38,842 nt of DNA from Phycisphaerae bacterium (GTDB lineage Bacteria > Planctomycetota > Phycisphaerae > Sedimentisphaerales > Anaerohalosphaeraceae). The notes beneath the pieces were generated by a model. The model saw only the letters and a program-made list of their open reading frames with translations. It was not told the origin of the DNA and made no database searches. The position numbers were made by a program, and so were the translations under genes. This document shows, piece by piece, positions 1 through 8,080 of this stretch (the stretch's first letter is position 1; each line of letters opens with the position of its first letter). The DNA lies in contig JAAYCR010000037.1 in NCBI GenBank assembly GCA_012729675.1, forward strand, positions 1 through 38,842. The letters run 5' to 3'.

Positions 1-72
1 CCATTGTATTGCAACGTATCCCTTTTAAAAATCTGGCTTCGGTTGGGGGGTGTTTGAAAAGCATAAATCAGC

Positions 73-87
73 ATCGCCGAAGGCGAT
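73..87 (-). other. Small hairpin just downstream of the propeller gene
   Basis: A perfect 6-bp stem (ATCGCC/GGCGAT) with a 3-nt loop lies 23 nt past the stop codon of the minus-strand propeller gene. A clean T-run does not follow directly, so it is only a weak terminator candidate. Confidence 0.3.
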
Positions 88-109
88 TCCCATTATTTTT
101 ACCCACAAA

Positions 110-1963
110 TTATTCCGAAGAGCCAAAATTTATTTGACGATTGACGATATCAAAGCTGATCAGACGACCGTTGTATATTGCCAGTACATTGTTGTTTCCG
201 CCAATGACGGGAGCCAGATTCATGCTCCAGCCGCGCCAGTCAAAATTGGGGTCCGTAATACTGAAAACAGCATTGCCTGTCTGTTTGTCCAGGGCGGTCA
301 GTATTCCGCCAACATAGGCATATGCATACTCCGCATCTACCGCCGGCGTCCATTCGTCATACTGAGCCAATCTCGCAAACCAGTACTGCTGTCCTGTAAA
401 GGCATCAAAGCAATAGGCCCCTCCGTAGTAGCCGCCGTTGACAAATACTCTGCCGTCATAAACGGTTGGCGCGTAATAATCTTCCCACTGTGCAGCATGT
501 TTGGATTTAAATATCACTTCGCCGGTGTCCGCATCATAGGCTTCTAAATAAGTATCACTGCTGTGATTGCCCCATTGCATATAGACTATTCCATTGGCAT
601 AACCGGGAAACGAACCATGCCTGTGATGCGAAGACTTGCTCCAAAGCAGGCTTCCGGTTAATCCGTCAACGACATCAAGCCTGCTCCCTCGGCCTGATGT
701 GAAAATTTTGCCGTCTGCCGCAGTAATCCTGTTCAGGTTGGGATTGGGCAATTGGACCTGCCAAAGCATATCAAACTGTTCCGGCCAAAGGGTGGCCGGC
801 AAATAACCGGCGTGCTTGGATCCGGCCTGATACATCCCCCAGTCACTGGCATCGGCGGTAACGGGTTTCGGTATTACAGTTATGGTTTTATGAGTCTGCT
901 TGGCCGTTTCCCCGTCGGCATACTGAACCGTTATGACGATTTGCGTTTCTTCTGAAACTTCGCTTGTAGCCAGTTGCCCGCTGTTATTGATCGTTGCCGC
1001 TGCGGAATCTTCGATTGACCATTCGACATTATGTGTAATATTGGAAGTAGCGCCGTTTACATATGTTGCTATCGCAGTATACGTAATGTAGCTTTCGGCA
1101 GGAACAATCGTTGGGCCGAAAATAGTGATATAATCCAATTCCACGCTTTCGGTGACATTGAGAACGTCAATTTCGGCGGTAACTGAATAGCTGAACTGTT
1201 CTTCAAAAACAGTCTCTGTAAAACTCTTTCCGCTCTTTAAAACAAAGGAGGCCTCAAAAGGGATGATTGAGCCAACGGGGGAAGATAACATATGAAATCT
1301 TGAATCCGCATAGTTGGCCGGCTCATCAAAGATTATTTCAGCCAGACCGCTGAGCCTGGCGATCGTTGATCCCTCGGTCGCCTTGAGAATCAGCGGGCCG
1401 AATACGTCAAGCTGAAAGTGGGCGGAGTGGTTGCCGGAATTGTAATCCGTTGGTTTCAGCATAAGTCCGTCGGTATCAAATTGATAGAGCAGTTCAACGC
1501 CGTGTCGTGAGCATGAACGGTACGTCATTATGCCGTAAGAAAAACTGCCTGCGCCGCTGGACCATGAACTGCCATTGTTCAGATCATAACTGTCGATTTT
1601 ACCGACAATATTAAGAGACCCGGTGGGTGTATAAGACGCAGCGTAAGACGTTTTAATCCTGTCTATTGTGTAAGGGCTGTAAAGACTGTGATCCATTAAC
1701 ATCAAAGGTGTTGATGCCGTCTGTAATGGAAGCGATGAAAATTCGGTACCGGTATGGTTTGTCAAGGCATCCGTGTCATCGAATAGACTTCGGCCGTCAA
1801 GATCTGTGCATAGCGGAATAAAGTCTCCATCCGAGGTAACGGTTCCAATTGCATTCCCTTCAAGATCAAAAACGTTTTGTTCAAGAACAGTTGCTCCGAA
1901 AACAAGATTAGACGTGCAAATTCCAAAAAAAACAGCGGACAAAATAGTAACAAAATGCCTCAT
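110..1963 (-). CDS. Exported Ig-like/PQQ beta-propeller protein, propeller possibly truncated
   Basis: This 617-residue protein starts with a Sec-type signal peptide (MRHF, a hydrophobic stretch, cleavage near residue 23 after FGA). Residues about 25-280 match no family I recognise. Residues about 285-365 resemble a bacterial Ig-like (BIG2) domain. Residues about 370-617 contain PQQ-like propeller blades, seen as repeated motifs such as DGLTGSLLW, DADTGEVIF, DAFTGQQYW and DKQTGNAVF. The start is supported by an AGGAGGT Shine-Dalgarno about 5 nt upstream. Only about four or five blades are present, while PQQ propellers usually have seven or eight, and the chain stops in mid-blade (INFGSSE). 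It may therefore be truncated or may assemble differently. A role in the cell envelope or outside the cell is inferred; there is no catalytic motif to name. Confidence 0.75.
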   Translation of the reverse strand: MRHFVTILSAVFFGICTSNLVFGATVLEQNVFDLEGNAIGTVTSDGDFIPLCTDLDGRSLFDDTDALTNHTGTEFSSLPLQTASTPLMLMDHSLYSPYTIDRIKTSYAASYTPTGSLNIVGKIDSYDLNNGSSWSSGAGSFSYGIMTYRSCSRHGVELLYQFDTDGLMLKPTDYNSGNHSAHFQLDVFGPLILKATEGSTIARLSGLAEIIFDEPANYADSRFHMLSSPVGSIIPFEASFVLKSGKSFTETVFEEQFSYSVTAEIDVLNVTESVELDYITIFGPTIVPAESYITYTAIATYVNGATSNITHNVEWSIEDSAAATINNSGQLATSEVSEETQIVITVQYADGETAKQTHKTITVIPKPVTADASDWGMYQAGSKHAGYLPATLWPEQFDMLWQVQLPNPNLNRITAADGKIFTSGRGSRLDVVDGLTGSLLWSKSSHHRHGSFPGYANGIVYMQWGNHSSDTYLEAYDADTGEVIFKSKHAAQWEDYYAPTVYDGRVFVNGGYYGGAYCFDAFTGQQYWFARLAQYDEWTPAVDAEYAYAYVGGILTALDKQTGNAVFSITDPNFDWRGWSMNLAPVIGGNNNVLAIYNGRLISFDIVNRQINFGSSE

Positions 1964-2507
1964 TTTAATACCTCCTGTGTTTTTAAAGTTGCTGCATTTG
2001 GGGTTAACGCCAACTGAATCATGGCTTACAAAAAGAGACCTCCGATTCCAATACCTTCTCGATACTCACCTCAATATTCGGGTCTTTCAAATTCACCCAC
2101 TGTATGACCGCTTTCCATGCGAAATCTGTATGGGGCAGGCCCATCGAAAACGCTATTGCCCTATCCCTAGACAGAAATCTGCTAATCATCGCAAAAGGAA
2201 TTCAATAAGAATTATGGATGTGCACCGATATCCAAGCCTCCAAAGGATTCCACTCTGCTAATAGGTCTACTCATGACAGTTGCCCATAAAACGTTCATGT
2301 AGTTTTCATATCGCCCTAATCGCTTTTCCGAAACATTATTTATACAATACACCCCCACCAAAAAGAATCAAGAACTTTTTTAAGGTTTTTGTCGAATGTT
2401 CGAGAACGACACCCTAAATACATGAAGACGCCGCCGACCCGTATCGTGTGGATGGAATAATTCAAAATCCGCCGATTTCAGGAAAACGAAAAAGGCTCAA
2501 ATACCTT

Positions 2508-2537
2508 TTCTGTTTGAATCAAACAGAACTCTTTTTT
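2508..2537 (+). terminator. Hairpin plus T-run, terminator-like
   Basis: TTCTGTTT and AAACAGAA form a perfect 8-bp stem around a 5-nt loop, followed by CTC and six T residues. A second, outer pairing (ACCTTTTC at 2503-2510 with GAAAAGGT at 2539-2546) competes for part of the inner stem. No gene ends just upstream on the plus strand, so its client transcript is unknown. Confidence 0.35.
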
Positions 2538-2703
2538 GGAAAAGGTGTTACCCCTCCCTTTCGACCCTTCACGTTCTTCGTGGTTAAAAAATCCGTGCCC
2601 ATCTGTGTCAATCAGTGTCTAAAAAACAAAAAATCCCGTTAATCCCGTCAAAAAAAATAATTAGTGCCCATTCGTGCTGATTCGTGGCCAAAAAACAAAA
2701 TGT

Positions 2704-2732
2704 TTGCTATTCACAAAACATCATGCTATAAT
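2704..2732 (+). promoter_or_regulatory. Promoter-like site at the head of repeat element copy 1
   Basis: TTGCTA, a 17-nt spacer and a consensus TATAAT. The inverted copy at 37333-37361 keeps the same spacing and -10 box with TTGCCT as its -35 box, which argues for retention. Activity is inferred. Confidence 0.5.
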
Positions 2733-2772
2733 ACCCCCCGATTCGGGCACACCGCCCGCAGGAGAAAAAAAC

Positions 2773-2880
2773 ATGATCAGAATAATTCAGATCAATTCAA
2801 AATCAAGAATTAAAAATTCAAAATTAAACCTACCCTCAGTATCCTCTGTATCCTCGGTGGTAAAAATAAGTAAAACTTGA
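2773..2880 (+). CDS. Doubtful 35-aa ORF translated from repeats
   Basis: This ORF starts at an ATG 8 nt after AGGAG and downstream of the promoter-like site of repeat element copy 1. Its codons are largely the element's own 7-nt and 9-nt repeats (for example the SSV repeats near the C-terminus), so it may be a by-product of array growth. The second copy has an equivalent but unrelated 42-codon ORF (37164-37292, minus). No function can be proposed. Confidence 0.15.
   Translation: MIRIIQINSKSRIKNSKLNLPSVSSVSSVVKISKT
2791..2828. repeat. Heptamer array
   Basis: Successive 7-nt units ATCAATT, CAAAATC, AAGAATT, AAAAATT and CAAAATT form the first part of the core of repeat element copy 1. Three 9-nt units (CCCTCAGTA, TCCTCTGTA, TCCTCGGTG) follow at 2833-2859. 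Confidence 0.65.
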
Positions 2881-2883
2881 CCT

Positions 2884-3001
2884 TCTGACTCCTGGCTCCT
2901 GACTCCTGAAAAATGAACAAACAAACCCAATATCCTCTTTTGCAAAAACATAAGATCATATTCCACAACTGTTTACTGATAACTGACAACTGATGACTGA
3001 A
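2884..3001. repeat. Two heptamer arrays in the tail of element copy 1
   Basis: Units TCTGACT, CCTGGCT, CCTGACT and CCTGAAA occupy 2884-2911. Units ACTGATA, ACTGACA and ACTGATG occupy 2975-2995. Reverse complements of both arrays lie at 37151-37185 and 37058-37085. Confidence 0.8.
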
Positions 3002-3070
3002 AAAAACAAAGCCAATTCAAACCCAATATCGTGCCGGAAAATATTTTTATACGAACAAAATTTTCAAAAA

Positions 3071-3101
3071 TTGACTTGCAATTTCCCGATAAATGTGTAA
3101 A
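3071..3101 (+). promoter_or_regulatory. Probable rpsU promoter
   Basis: TTGACT at 3071 is a strong -35 box. The best -10 is TGTAAA at 3096-3101 with a long 19-nt spacer. It lies about 75 nt before the rpsU start codon, and no other plus-strand promoter is obvious. Confidence 0.4.
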
Positions 3102-3175
3102 CTGTGAAGTTCCTCTTTTGTGAGATTCAGGACTGTTTATTACGAAATAACCGTATTGGGAAGGTTTGATTATTT

Positions 3176-3376
3176 ATGATTAAAGTGAAGTCACGTGCGG
3201 GTGAGAGCATCCAGCAGATGGTCAAGCGGTTCAAAAAGATGTGCGAAAAAGAAGGTCTGATTCGCGACATCAAGCGGAATGGCTACTACGAGAAGCCCTC
3301 CGAGAAGAACCGCCGCAAACGCCGCAAATCCGAGCGGATGGCTCGCTTGGTCAGCGGCGGCACGCCCCGCATCTAA
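3176..3376 (+). CDS. rpsU: 30S ribosomal protein bS21
   Basis: This 66-residue basic protein has the bS21 pattern: an N-terminal beta segment (MIKVKSRAGES), a central FKKMCEKEGL stretch, then a highly basic region ending in KNRRKRRKSERMAR. bS21 sits near the anti-Shine-Dalgarno end of 16S rRNA in the small subunit and helps initiation in the well-studied families. The length fits the family (about 58-70 residues). The ATG follows a GGGAAGG stretch at a rather long spacing. It is monocistronic, with its own candidate promoter upstream and a terminator directly downstream, and it converges with alaS. Confidence 0.93.
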   Translation: MIKVKSRAGESIQQMVKRFKKMCEKEGLIRDIKRNGYYEKPSEKNRRKRRKSERMARLVSGGTPRI

Positions 3377-3406
3377 AGACTTTTTTCGACGAAACGAAGT
3401 ACCAAT

Positions 3407-3445
3407 CCGGACAAACGCACTCCATCGCGATTGTCCGGCTTTTTT
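3407..3445 (+). terminator. Rho-independent terminator of rpsU
   Basis: CCGGACA (3407-3413) pairs with TGTCCGG (3432-3438) and is followed by C and six T residues. It begins about 30 nt after the rpsU stop codon. Confidence 0.75.
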
Positions 3446-3489
3446 GCGCGCAGAGGCTGACCCCAGTCGAAGCCCATTTCTCTATCTCC

Positions 3490-6210
3490 TTATTGCGCAA
3501 AGGCTTGTCGAACCATTTCCTTAGCTTTTTCCATCGCTTCGGGCAGTTTGCCGGGGTCTTTTCCGCCGGCTTGAGCCATCTGCGGCCGTCCCCCCCCGCC
3601 GCCGCCGACAACCGGGGCGATCTCTTTGACGATATCACCGGCCTTGATCTTCTTGATCAGATCATCCGTCACCCCCGCCAGCAGCGTGACCTTGCCCTCG
3701 CCGTCAGCCATCCCCAGCACAATCACGGCGGACTTGGCCTTTTTCTTGAGGCTGTCCATCGCCGTGCGTGCCTGCTCAATGGGAGTATCGGACAGAAGGC
3801 CGACCACCACCGTCGCCCCCCCGACCTGCTCCGCCTGCTCATAGAGCGCAGCCGCCTCGGTCATCGTGTCGCTGGTGCCGCGCTGGCCGGCGGTTTTGAG
3901 CTGTTTGGTCAGGTTCTTGTTGTCCTCCATCAGCTTGCCGACCCGCGCGACGACCTGGTCGGCGGGAGCCTTGAGGGTCTCGACCAACGCATCGACGATC
4001 TGCGCCCGCCCGGTCAGGTACCGCATCAGGCCGGGGCCGGTCAGTGCAGTGATCCGCCGCACGCCGGCAGCCACGCTTTCTTCCTTGATGATGCCAAAAC
4101 CGCCGATCTGGCCGGTGGCCGAAACGTGTGTGCCGCCGCAGAATTCCTTGCTGAAAGCGTCGTGCAACGCATCCTCGGACGCTGCGCCGACGGCAATGAC
4201 CCGGACCTGGTCGCCGTATTTTTCACCGAACAAGGCCGTTGCGCCAAGCCCCTTGGCCTCGTCAATCGGCAAAACGGACGTGGTTACGGGAATATCGGCG
4301 TCGATCTTTTCCTGCACGAGCGTCTCGACCTGCTGCACCTGGTCTTTGGTCAACGCCTTGGGCCAGGTAAAATCAAACCGCAGATAATCCGGGCAAACCA
4401 GTGATCCTTGCTGTTTGACGGCATCGCCTAACACCTGCCGCAGCGCCCATTGTAAAATATGCGTGGCGGTATGATTTTTCATCGTGGCCTGCCGATTCTT
4501 ATCGACGACGGCGGTTACCTTTGCGCCCGCTTGAATTACGCCGCTGAGCAGTTTGCCGCGATGCAGGATACAGTCGGCCAGTTTCTCGGTCGTCTCAACG
4601 GCAAACGCCACGCCGTCGGATTTGATCATCCCGCAATCGCCGACCTGCCCGCCGGACTCGGCATAGAAGCATGTCTTGTCAAGAATCACCGCGACGGTCT
4701 TATCGGTGTCGGTCAGCGTGCCGTCTTTGGTCAGGCCGGCGGCATCGACCCAGCCGACAACCGTCGCCTCACAGCGGTCAGCGGCATATTTGGGCATATC
4801 ATCGGTTGCCGGCAGTTCCACGCCGGATAGCGACACGGCCAGCGAGCCGGTCTTCTGGGCGGCGCGGGCGCGGCTGCGCTGCTGGTCCATCAGGTCTTCA
4901 AACGCCGCGGTATCCACCGCCAGCCCTTGCTCACGCGCCAAAAGCTGCGTCAAGTCCAGCGGAAAGCCGTAGGTGTCATAAAGCTGAAACGCATCCTGCC
5001 CATCGAGCGTATCCAGATTTTTGTCTTTGGCGCTGCGGGCGGCGGCGGCGAAAATTTCCAGCCCGCGATCCAGCGTCCGCCCGAACGAGGCCTCCTCTGC
5101 CTGAATCACCGACGCGACAAACTGGCGCCGCTCGGCGATTTCAGGAAACGCAGCGCCCATATTCTCAACGACGACATCCACCAGCCGATGCATAAACGGC
5201 TCATGCAGATCGAGTGCCCGGCCGAACCGCGCCGCCCGCCGCAGCAGCCGCCGCATCACATAGCCGCGTCCGTCGTTGCTCGGCGTAACGCCGTCGGCAA
5301 TCGAAAACGTCAGCGTGCGGATGTGATCGGCAATGACGCGAAAGGCGTTGTCGGTCTTGTTGCCAAGTGTTGAGGTATATTTCTTTTTGCTGACATCCTG
5401 CATCGCCGTGATGACGGGCAAAAACAGGTCGGTGTCGTAGTTGCTTTGCTTGTTCTGCAGGACGGCGGTGATGCGTTCCAGGCCTGCGCCGGTATCGACA
5501 TAGTTTGCGCCGAGCCGCTCCAGCGCGCCGTCCGGCTTGCGGTTGAACTGGATAAACACCAGATTCCACAGCTCGATATAGCGCGAACAGCCGGCGTTGA
5601 CCGCGCAGACGTGGCCGGGTTCGTGCTGTTTGTCGCAGCGGCCGGGGCCAAGATCAATGTGGATCTCGCTGCACGGGCCGCACGGACCGGAGGCGCCCAT
5701 CTCCCAGAAGTTATCTTTGCGTCCGCAAAACAGGACACGGTCTTTGGGCAGTGGAGTCAGTTTGCCCCACAACTTGGCTGCCTCATTGTCCGGTTCGGAG
5801 CTGTCGTCGGGATCACCGGCAAAGACCGTCGCCCACAGGCGGTTCGGGTCGATGCCATAAACACCCGTCAAGAGCTTCCACGCCCATTCAATCGATTCGG
5901 CCTTGAAGTAGTCATTAAACGACCAGTTGCCGAGCATCTCGAAGAACGTGTGGTGATAGGTGTCCAGCCCGACCTCTTCGAGATCGTTGTGCTTACCGGA
6001 GACACGAATGCACTTCTGGCTGTTGACCGCCCTGCCGAAGGTCGGCTGCTTGTGGCCGAGAAAGAGGTCCTTGAACTGGTTCATCCCGGCGTTGGTGAAC
6101 AGCAGCGTCTCGTCGCCGATCGGCACGACCGGCCAACTCGGCACAAACCGATGCTCGTGTTCTTTGAAGAACTCTATAAACCCGCTGCGAATGTCATTTG
6201 AGGTCAGCAC
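3490..6210 (-). CDS. alaS: Alanine-tRNA ligase
   Basis: Class II synthetase that charges tRNA-Ala and clears mischarged Ser and Gly. The N-terminal catalytic core shows class II motifs (FTNAGMNQFKD, TFFEMLGNWSFNDYF, DGRGYVMRRLLRRAAR). The editing domain carries the HxxxH zinc/active-site motif (HTATH) and the downstream CGGTHV motif. The C-terminal C-Ala domain ends in a glycine-rich GGGGGGRPQMAQAGG. I chose GTG at 6210 because GGAAG lies 8 nt upstream and the protein then opens with the family-typical VLTSNDIRSGFIEFF, giving 906 aa. An ATG at 6279 would overlap the end of recA by 23 nt and add 23 atypical residues. The gene lies 46 nt downstream of recA, so the two are probably cotranscribed. 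Confidence 0.95.
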   Translation of the reverse strand: MLTSNDIRSGFIEFFKEHEHRFVPSWPVVPIGDETLLFTNAGMNQFKDLFLGHKQPTFGRAVNSQKCIRVSGKHNDLEEVGLDTYHHTFFEMLGNWSFNDYFKAESIEWAWKLLTGVYGIDPNRLWATVFAGDPDDSSEPDNEAAKLWGKLTPLPKDRVLFCGRKDNFWEMGASGPCGPCSEIHIDLGPGRCDKQHEPGHVCAVNAGCSRYIELWNLVFIQFNRKPDGALERLGANYVDTGAGLERITAVLQNKQSNYDTDLFLPVITAMQDVSKKKYTSTLGNKTDNAFRVIADHIRTLTFSIADGVTPSNDGRGYVMRRLLRRAARFGRALDLHEPFMHRLVDVVVENMGAAFPEIAERRQFVASVIQAEEASFGRTLDRGLEIFAAAARSAKDKNLDTLDGQDAFQLYDTYGFPLDLTQLLAREQGLAVDTAAFEDLMDQQRSRARAAQKTGSLAVSLSGVELPATDDMPKYAADRCEATVVGWVDAAGLTKDGTLTDTDKTVAVILDKTCFYAESGGQVGDCGMIKSDGVAFAVETTEKLADCILHRGKLLSGVIQAGAKVTAVVDKNRQATMKNHTATHILQWALRQVLGDAVKQQGSLVCPDYLRFDFTWPKALTKDQVQQVETLVQEKIDADIPVTTSVLPIDEAKGLGATALFGEKYGDQVRVIAVGAASEDALHDAFSKEFCGGTHVSATGQIGGFGIIKEESVAAGVRRITALTGPGLMRYLTGRAQIVDALVETLKAPADQVVARVGKLMEDNKNLTKQLKTAGQRGTSDTMTEAAALYEQAEQVGGATVVVGLLSDTPIEQARTAMDSLKKKAKSAVIVLGMADGEGKVTLLAGVTDDLIKKIKAGDIVKEIAPVVGGGGGGRPQMAQAGGKDPGKLPEAMEKAKEMVRQAFAQ

Positions 6211-6256
6211 GCTATACGCTTCCAAATTAGATTTGGCGGGCACGGCCCACCTTACA

Positions 6257-7333
6257 TTACTCTTCGGTTTCTTCTTCAATCAATCCCTTGGCGACGAGGA
6301 TTTTGTGTTTGAATTCGTCGGCCAGTTCGGGGTTGTCCAGCAGGAACTGTTTGGCGTTTTCACGGCCCTGTCCCAACTTGACCTTGCCGTAGTTGAACCA
6401 CGCGCCGCTTTTGTCGGCGACGCCGCACTCGACGGCCAGATCGAGCAGGTCGCCGACCGTGCTGATGCCGCTGTCGAACATAATATCAAACTCGGCGGTC
6501 TTGAACGGTGCGGCCATCTTGTTTTTGACCACGCGGGCACGAACGCGGTTGCCGACGGCCTGCTCGCCGCTGGTAATCGTCTGAATCCGCCGCACATCCA
6601 CCCGCACCGAGGAGTAAAACTTCAGTGCGTTACCGCCGGTGGTCGTTTCGGGGTTGCCGAACATCACACCGATCTTCATTCGAATCTGGTTGATAAAGAT
6701 CAGGCAGGTCTTGCTCTTGCTGATGGCGCCGGTGAGTTTTCGCAGTGCCTGGCTCATCAGCCGTGCCTGGAGGCCGACATGGCTTTGGCCCATCTCGCCC
6801 TGAAGCTCCGCGGCCGGCACAAGCGCGGCCACCGAATCGATCACGATAATATCGACGGCGTTGGACTTGACCAGCATCTCGGCGATATCCAGCGCCTGCT
6901 CGCCGGTGTCCGGCTGACTGATCAACAGGCCGCTGATATCGACGCCAAGCTTCTTGGCCCACGTCGTATCCAGCGCGTGTTCGGCATCGATAAAGGCCGC
7001 CACGCCGCCAAGCCGCTGGGCGCTGGCGATGGCGTGCAGGGCCAGCGTGGTCTTGCCGGACGACTCCGGCCCGTAAAACTCCACCACGCGCCCGCGCGGA
7101 ATGCCCGACCCGCCCAGTGCGATATCCAGTGACAGCGCGCCGGTGCTGATGCCCTCGATCTTGGGGCGACTCTTTTCATCCATTTTCATAATCGAGCCGG
7201 TGCCGTACTGCTTTTCGATCTGGGCGATTGCTCGATCCAACGCCTCGTTCTTGGCCGTGGCAGTCGTTCCCTTTTCGGACATTTCCAGCGTCTTGGACGC
7301 GGCCGGTTTTTTCTTTGCTGCTGCTTTTGCCAT
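6257..7333 (-). CDS. recA: Recombinase A
   Basis: DNA-dependent ATPase that forms filaments on ssDNA, drives homologous recombination and triggers LexA cleavage. The 358-residue product shows Walker [10 protein letters not shown] (about residues 88-96), Walker [15 protein letters not shown], and the L2 DNA-binding loop within [19 protein letters not shown]. The N-terminus is Ala/Lys-rich. ATG 7333 is preferred because AAGGA lies 7 nt upstream; a TTG at 7351 would add six residues that overlap this Shine-Dalgarno. No LexA-type inverted repeat is visible upstream. Instead there is a heptamer array containing direct GAAC repeats. No intein is present. The gene is followed by alaS after 46 nt. 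Confidence 0.97.
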   Translation of the reverse strand: MAKAAAKKKPAASKTLEMSEKGTTATAKNEALDRAIAQIEKQYGTGSIMKMDEKSRPKIEGISTGALSLDIALGGSGIPRGRVVEFYGPESSGKTTLALHAIASAQRLGGVAAFIDAEHALDTTWAKKLGVDISGLLISQPDTGEQALDIAEMLVKSNAVDIIVIDSVAALVPAAELQGEMGQSHVGLQARLMSQALRKLTGAISKSKTCLIFINQIRMKIGVMFGNPETTTGGNALKFYSSVRVDVRRIQTITSGEQAVGNRVRARVVKNKMAAPFKTAEFDIMFDSGISTVGDLLDLAVECGVADKSGAWFNYGKVKLGQGRENAKQFLLDNPELADEFKHKILVAKGLIEEETEE

Positions 7334-7351
7334 AAGTCGATCCTTCGTCAA

Positions 7352-7447
7352 TAGTTCTTAGTTCTAAGTTCTGAGTTTCCCGCCTGCACGGGAGTAACAT
7401 TTTTCGTTCTAACCTCTTTCCCCTTCGTCCATCGTCAATCGTCAATG
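7352..7447. repeat. Two heptamer arrays between thpR and recA
   Basis: TAGTTCT, TAGTTCT, AAGTTCT and GAGTTTC run in strict 7-nt register at 7352-7379. CCTCTTT, CCCCTTC, GTCCATC, GTCAATC and GTCAATG run at 7413-7447. The second array overlaps the last codons and the TGA stop of thpR (7435-7437). Its reverse complement is the same motif family as the long array at 37372-37476. Confidence 0.85.
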
Positions 7448-8001
7448 AATTTCGTCCGACTGACGACACCGTATTCCGGCCCGGCGCTGCTCAGGCGGCT
7501 TTCATACACTGCCACTGAATCGGCCCAGACGCTGCCGAAAATCTCCTGCTCAAAGGGCGCAATCGCCGCGGCCAACACGCGCCCCGCTGCGGCCGACTTG
7601 ACCCGGCACAGCGTCAAGTGTGCGCTAAAGGCACGATTTTCCGCCGGCCAGCCGGCCTGCGTAAACCGCTCATCCAGCTCCCGCTGCAACAGTTCAAGCG
7701 GCTTTCCGCCGTCCACGCCCGCCCAGACAACCCGGGCCGGTCGCCCGAACACCCCGACGCCCCGGCAGGTCATCTCAAACGCCTCGACCCGAGCAGCCGT
7801 CTCCTGAACGATCGCGCACACCCGCGTAATATCCTTATCCTCGACTGCGCCGAGAAACTTCAGCGTCAGGTGCATCTGTTCGGGACGCACCCACGTAACC
7901 GCACGGCTGTCAAGACCGGCCGTCTGACGCAACGTTTTCTGCAGCACTGCCGCCCGCTCCAGCACCGCCGCATCCATATCTAACGCAACAAATAATCGCA
8001 C
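7435..8001 (-). CDS. thpR: RNA 2',3'-cyclic phosphodiesterase (2H family)
   Basis: The 188-residue product belongs to the 2H phosphoesterase/LigT-ThpR family, which opens 2',3'-cyclic phosphates to 2'-phosphates. Both signature HxTx motifs are present: HLTL in MHLTLKFLG (about residue 48) and HLTL in AHLTLCRVK (near residue 125). The N-terminus RLFVALD is typical. The start is GTG at 8001 with little Shine-Dalgarno, directly against a degenerate heptamer stretch (8003-8020). The last residues IDD and the stop codon are encoded by the heptamer array at 7413-7447, so the C-terminus may have been reshaped by repeats. It sits between the PfkB kinase and recA, all on the minus strand. Confidence 0.9.
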   Translation of the reverse strand: MRLFVALDMDAAVLERAAVLQKTLRQTAGLDSRAVTWVRPEQMHLTLKFLGAVEDKDITRVCAIVQETAARVEAFEMTCRGVGVFGRPARVVWAGVDGGKPLELLQRELDERFTQAGWPAENRAFSAHLTLCRVKSAAAGRVLAAAIAPFEQEIFGSVWADSVAVYESRLSSAGPEYGVVSRTKFIDD

Positions 8002-8027
8002 TTCAGTTCTTAATTCTTTGTTCGTAG

Positions 8028-8045
8028 GATGGGCTTTAGCCCATC
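8028..8045. repeat. REP-like perfect hairpin
   Basis: GATGGGC and GCCCATC form a perfect 7-bp stem with a TTTA loop in the thpR/PfkB gap. It is followed by a period-9 pair (TATCCGCGA, AATCCGTGG at 8053-8070). It resembles short palindromic intergenic repeats found in many genomes; only one copy lies in this window. Confidence 0.6.
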
Positions 8046-8080
8046 ATTATAATATCCGCGAAATCCGTGGTTTCACTTCT

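Larger units (their letters stand above)
2704..3040 (+). repeat. Dispersed intergenic element, copy 1 (inverted copy at 36998-37361)
   Basis: The head holds a promoter-like TTGCTA-N17-TATAAT (2704-2732), a hairpin (CGGGC 2744-2748 with GCCCG 2754-2758), AGGAG (2760-2764) and an ATG (2773). The core holds period-7 units (2791-2828) and period-9 units (2833-2859). The tail holds two further period-7 blocks (2884-2911 and 2975-3001) joined by sequence nearly identical to copy 2. The reverse complement of 36998-37361 matches the head and the tail, while the cores differ. Confidence 0.8.
1964..3070. other. Gene-poor 1.1-kb gap with repeats
   Basis: No convincing gene was seen. A 56-codon minus-strand frame at 2019-2189 looks protein-like, but it lacks a ribosome-binding site and uses codons (AGA, AGG, ATA) unlike the neighbouring genes, so it is not called. 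A nested hairpin with a T-run lies at 2503-2546. Positions 2569-2696 hold degenerate 9-10-nt repeats, for example AATCCCGTT followed by AATCCCGTC. Positions 2704-3040 hold the first copy of the dispersed element described separately. Confidence 0.6.

Noticed and set aside
131-150. Two TCGTCAA-like heptamers inside the end of the propeller gene
   Set aside because: They encode FDIVNR, ordinary for such propellers; two units inside coding sequence can be chance.
2019-2189. 56-codon minus-strand frame with protein-like composition upstream of the propeller gene
   Set aside because: It has no ribosome-binding site, uses codons unlike the neighbours and matches no family I recognise; at most a gene remnant.
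3241-4404. 387-aa plus-strand frame opposite alaS, and similar long frames opposite recA, gltX, ffh, truD and the lepB genes
   Set aside because: They mirror well-recognised genes on the other strand, a common effect of high G+C at third codon positions.
7352-7379. Possible LexA/SOS box upstream of recA because GAAC recurs on the minus strand
   Set aside because: The GAAC copies are direct repeats in a 7-nt array, not the inverted GAAC/GTTC pair that LexA-type boxes need.
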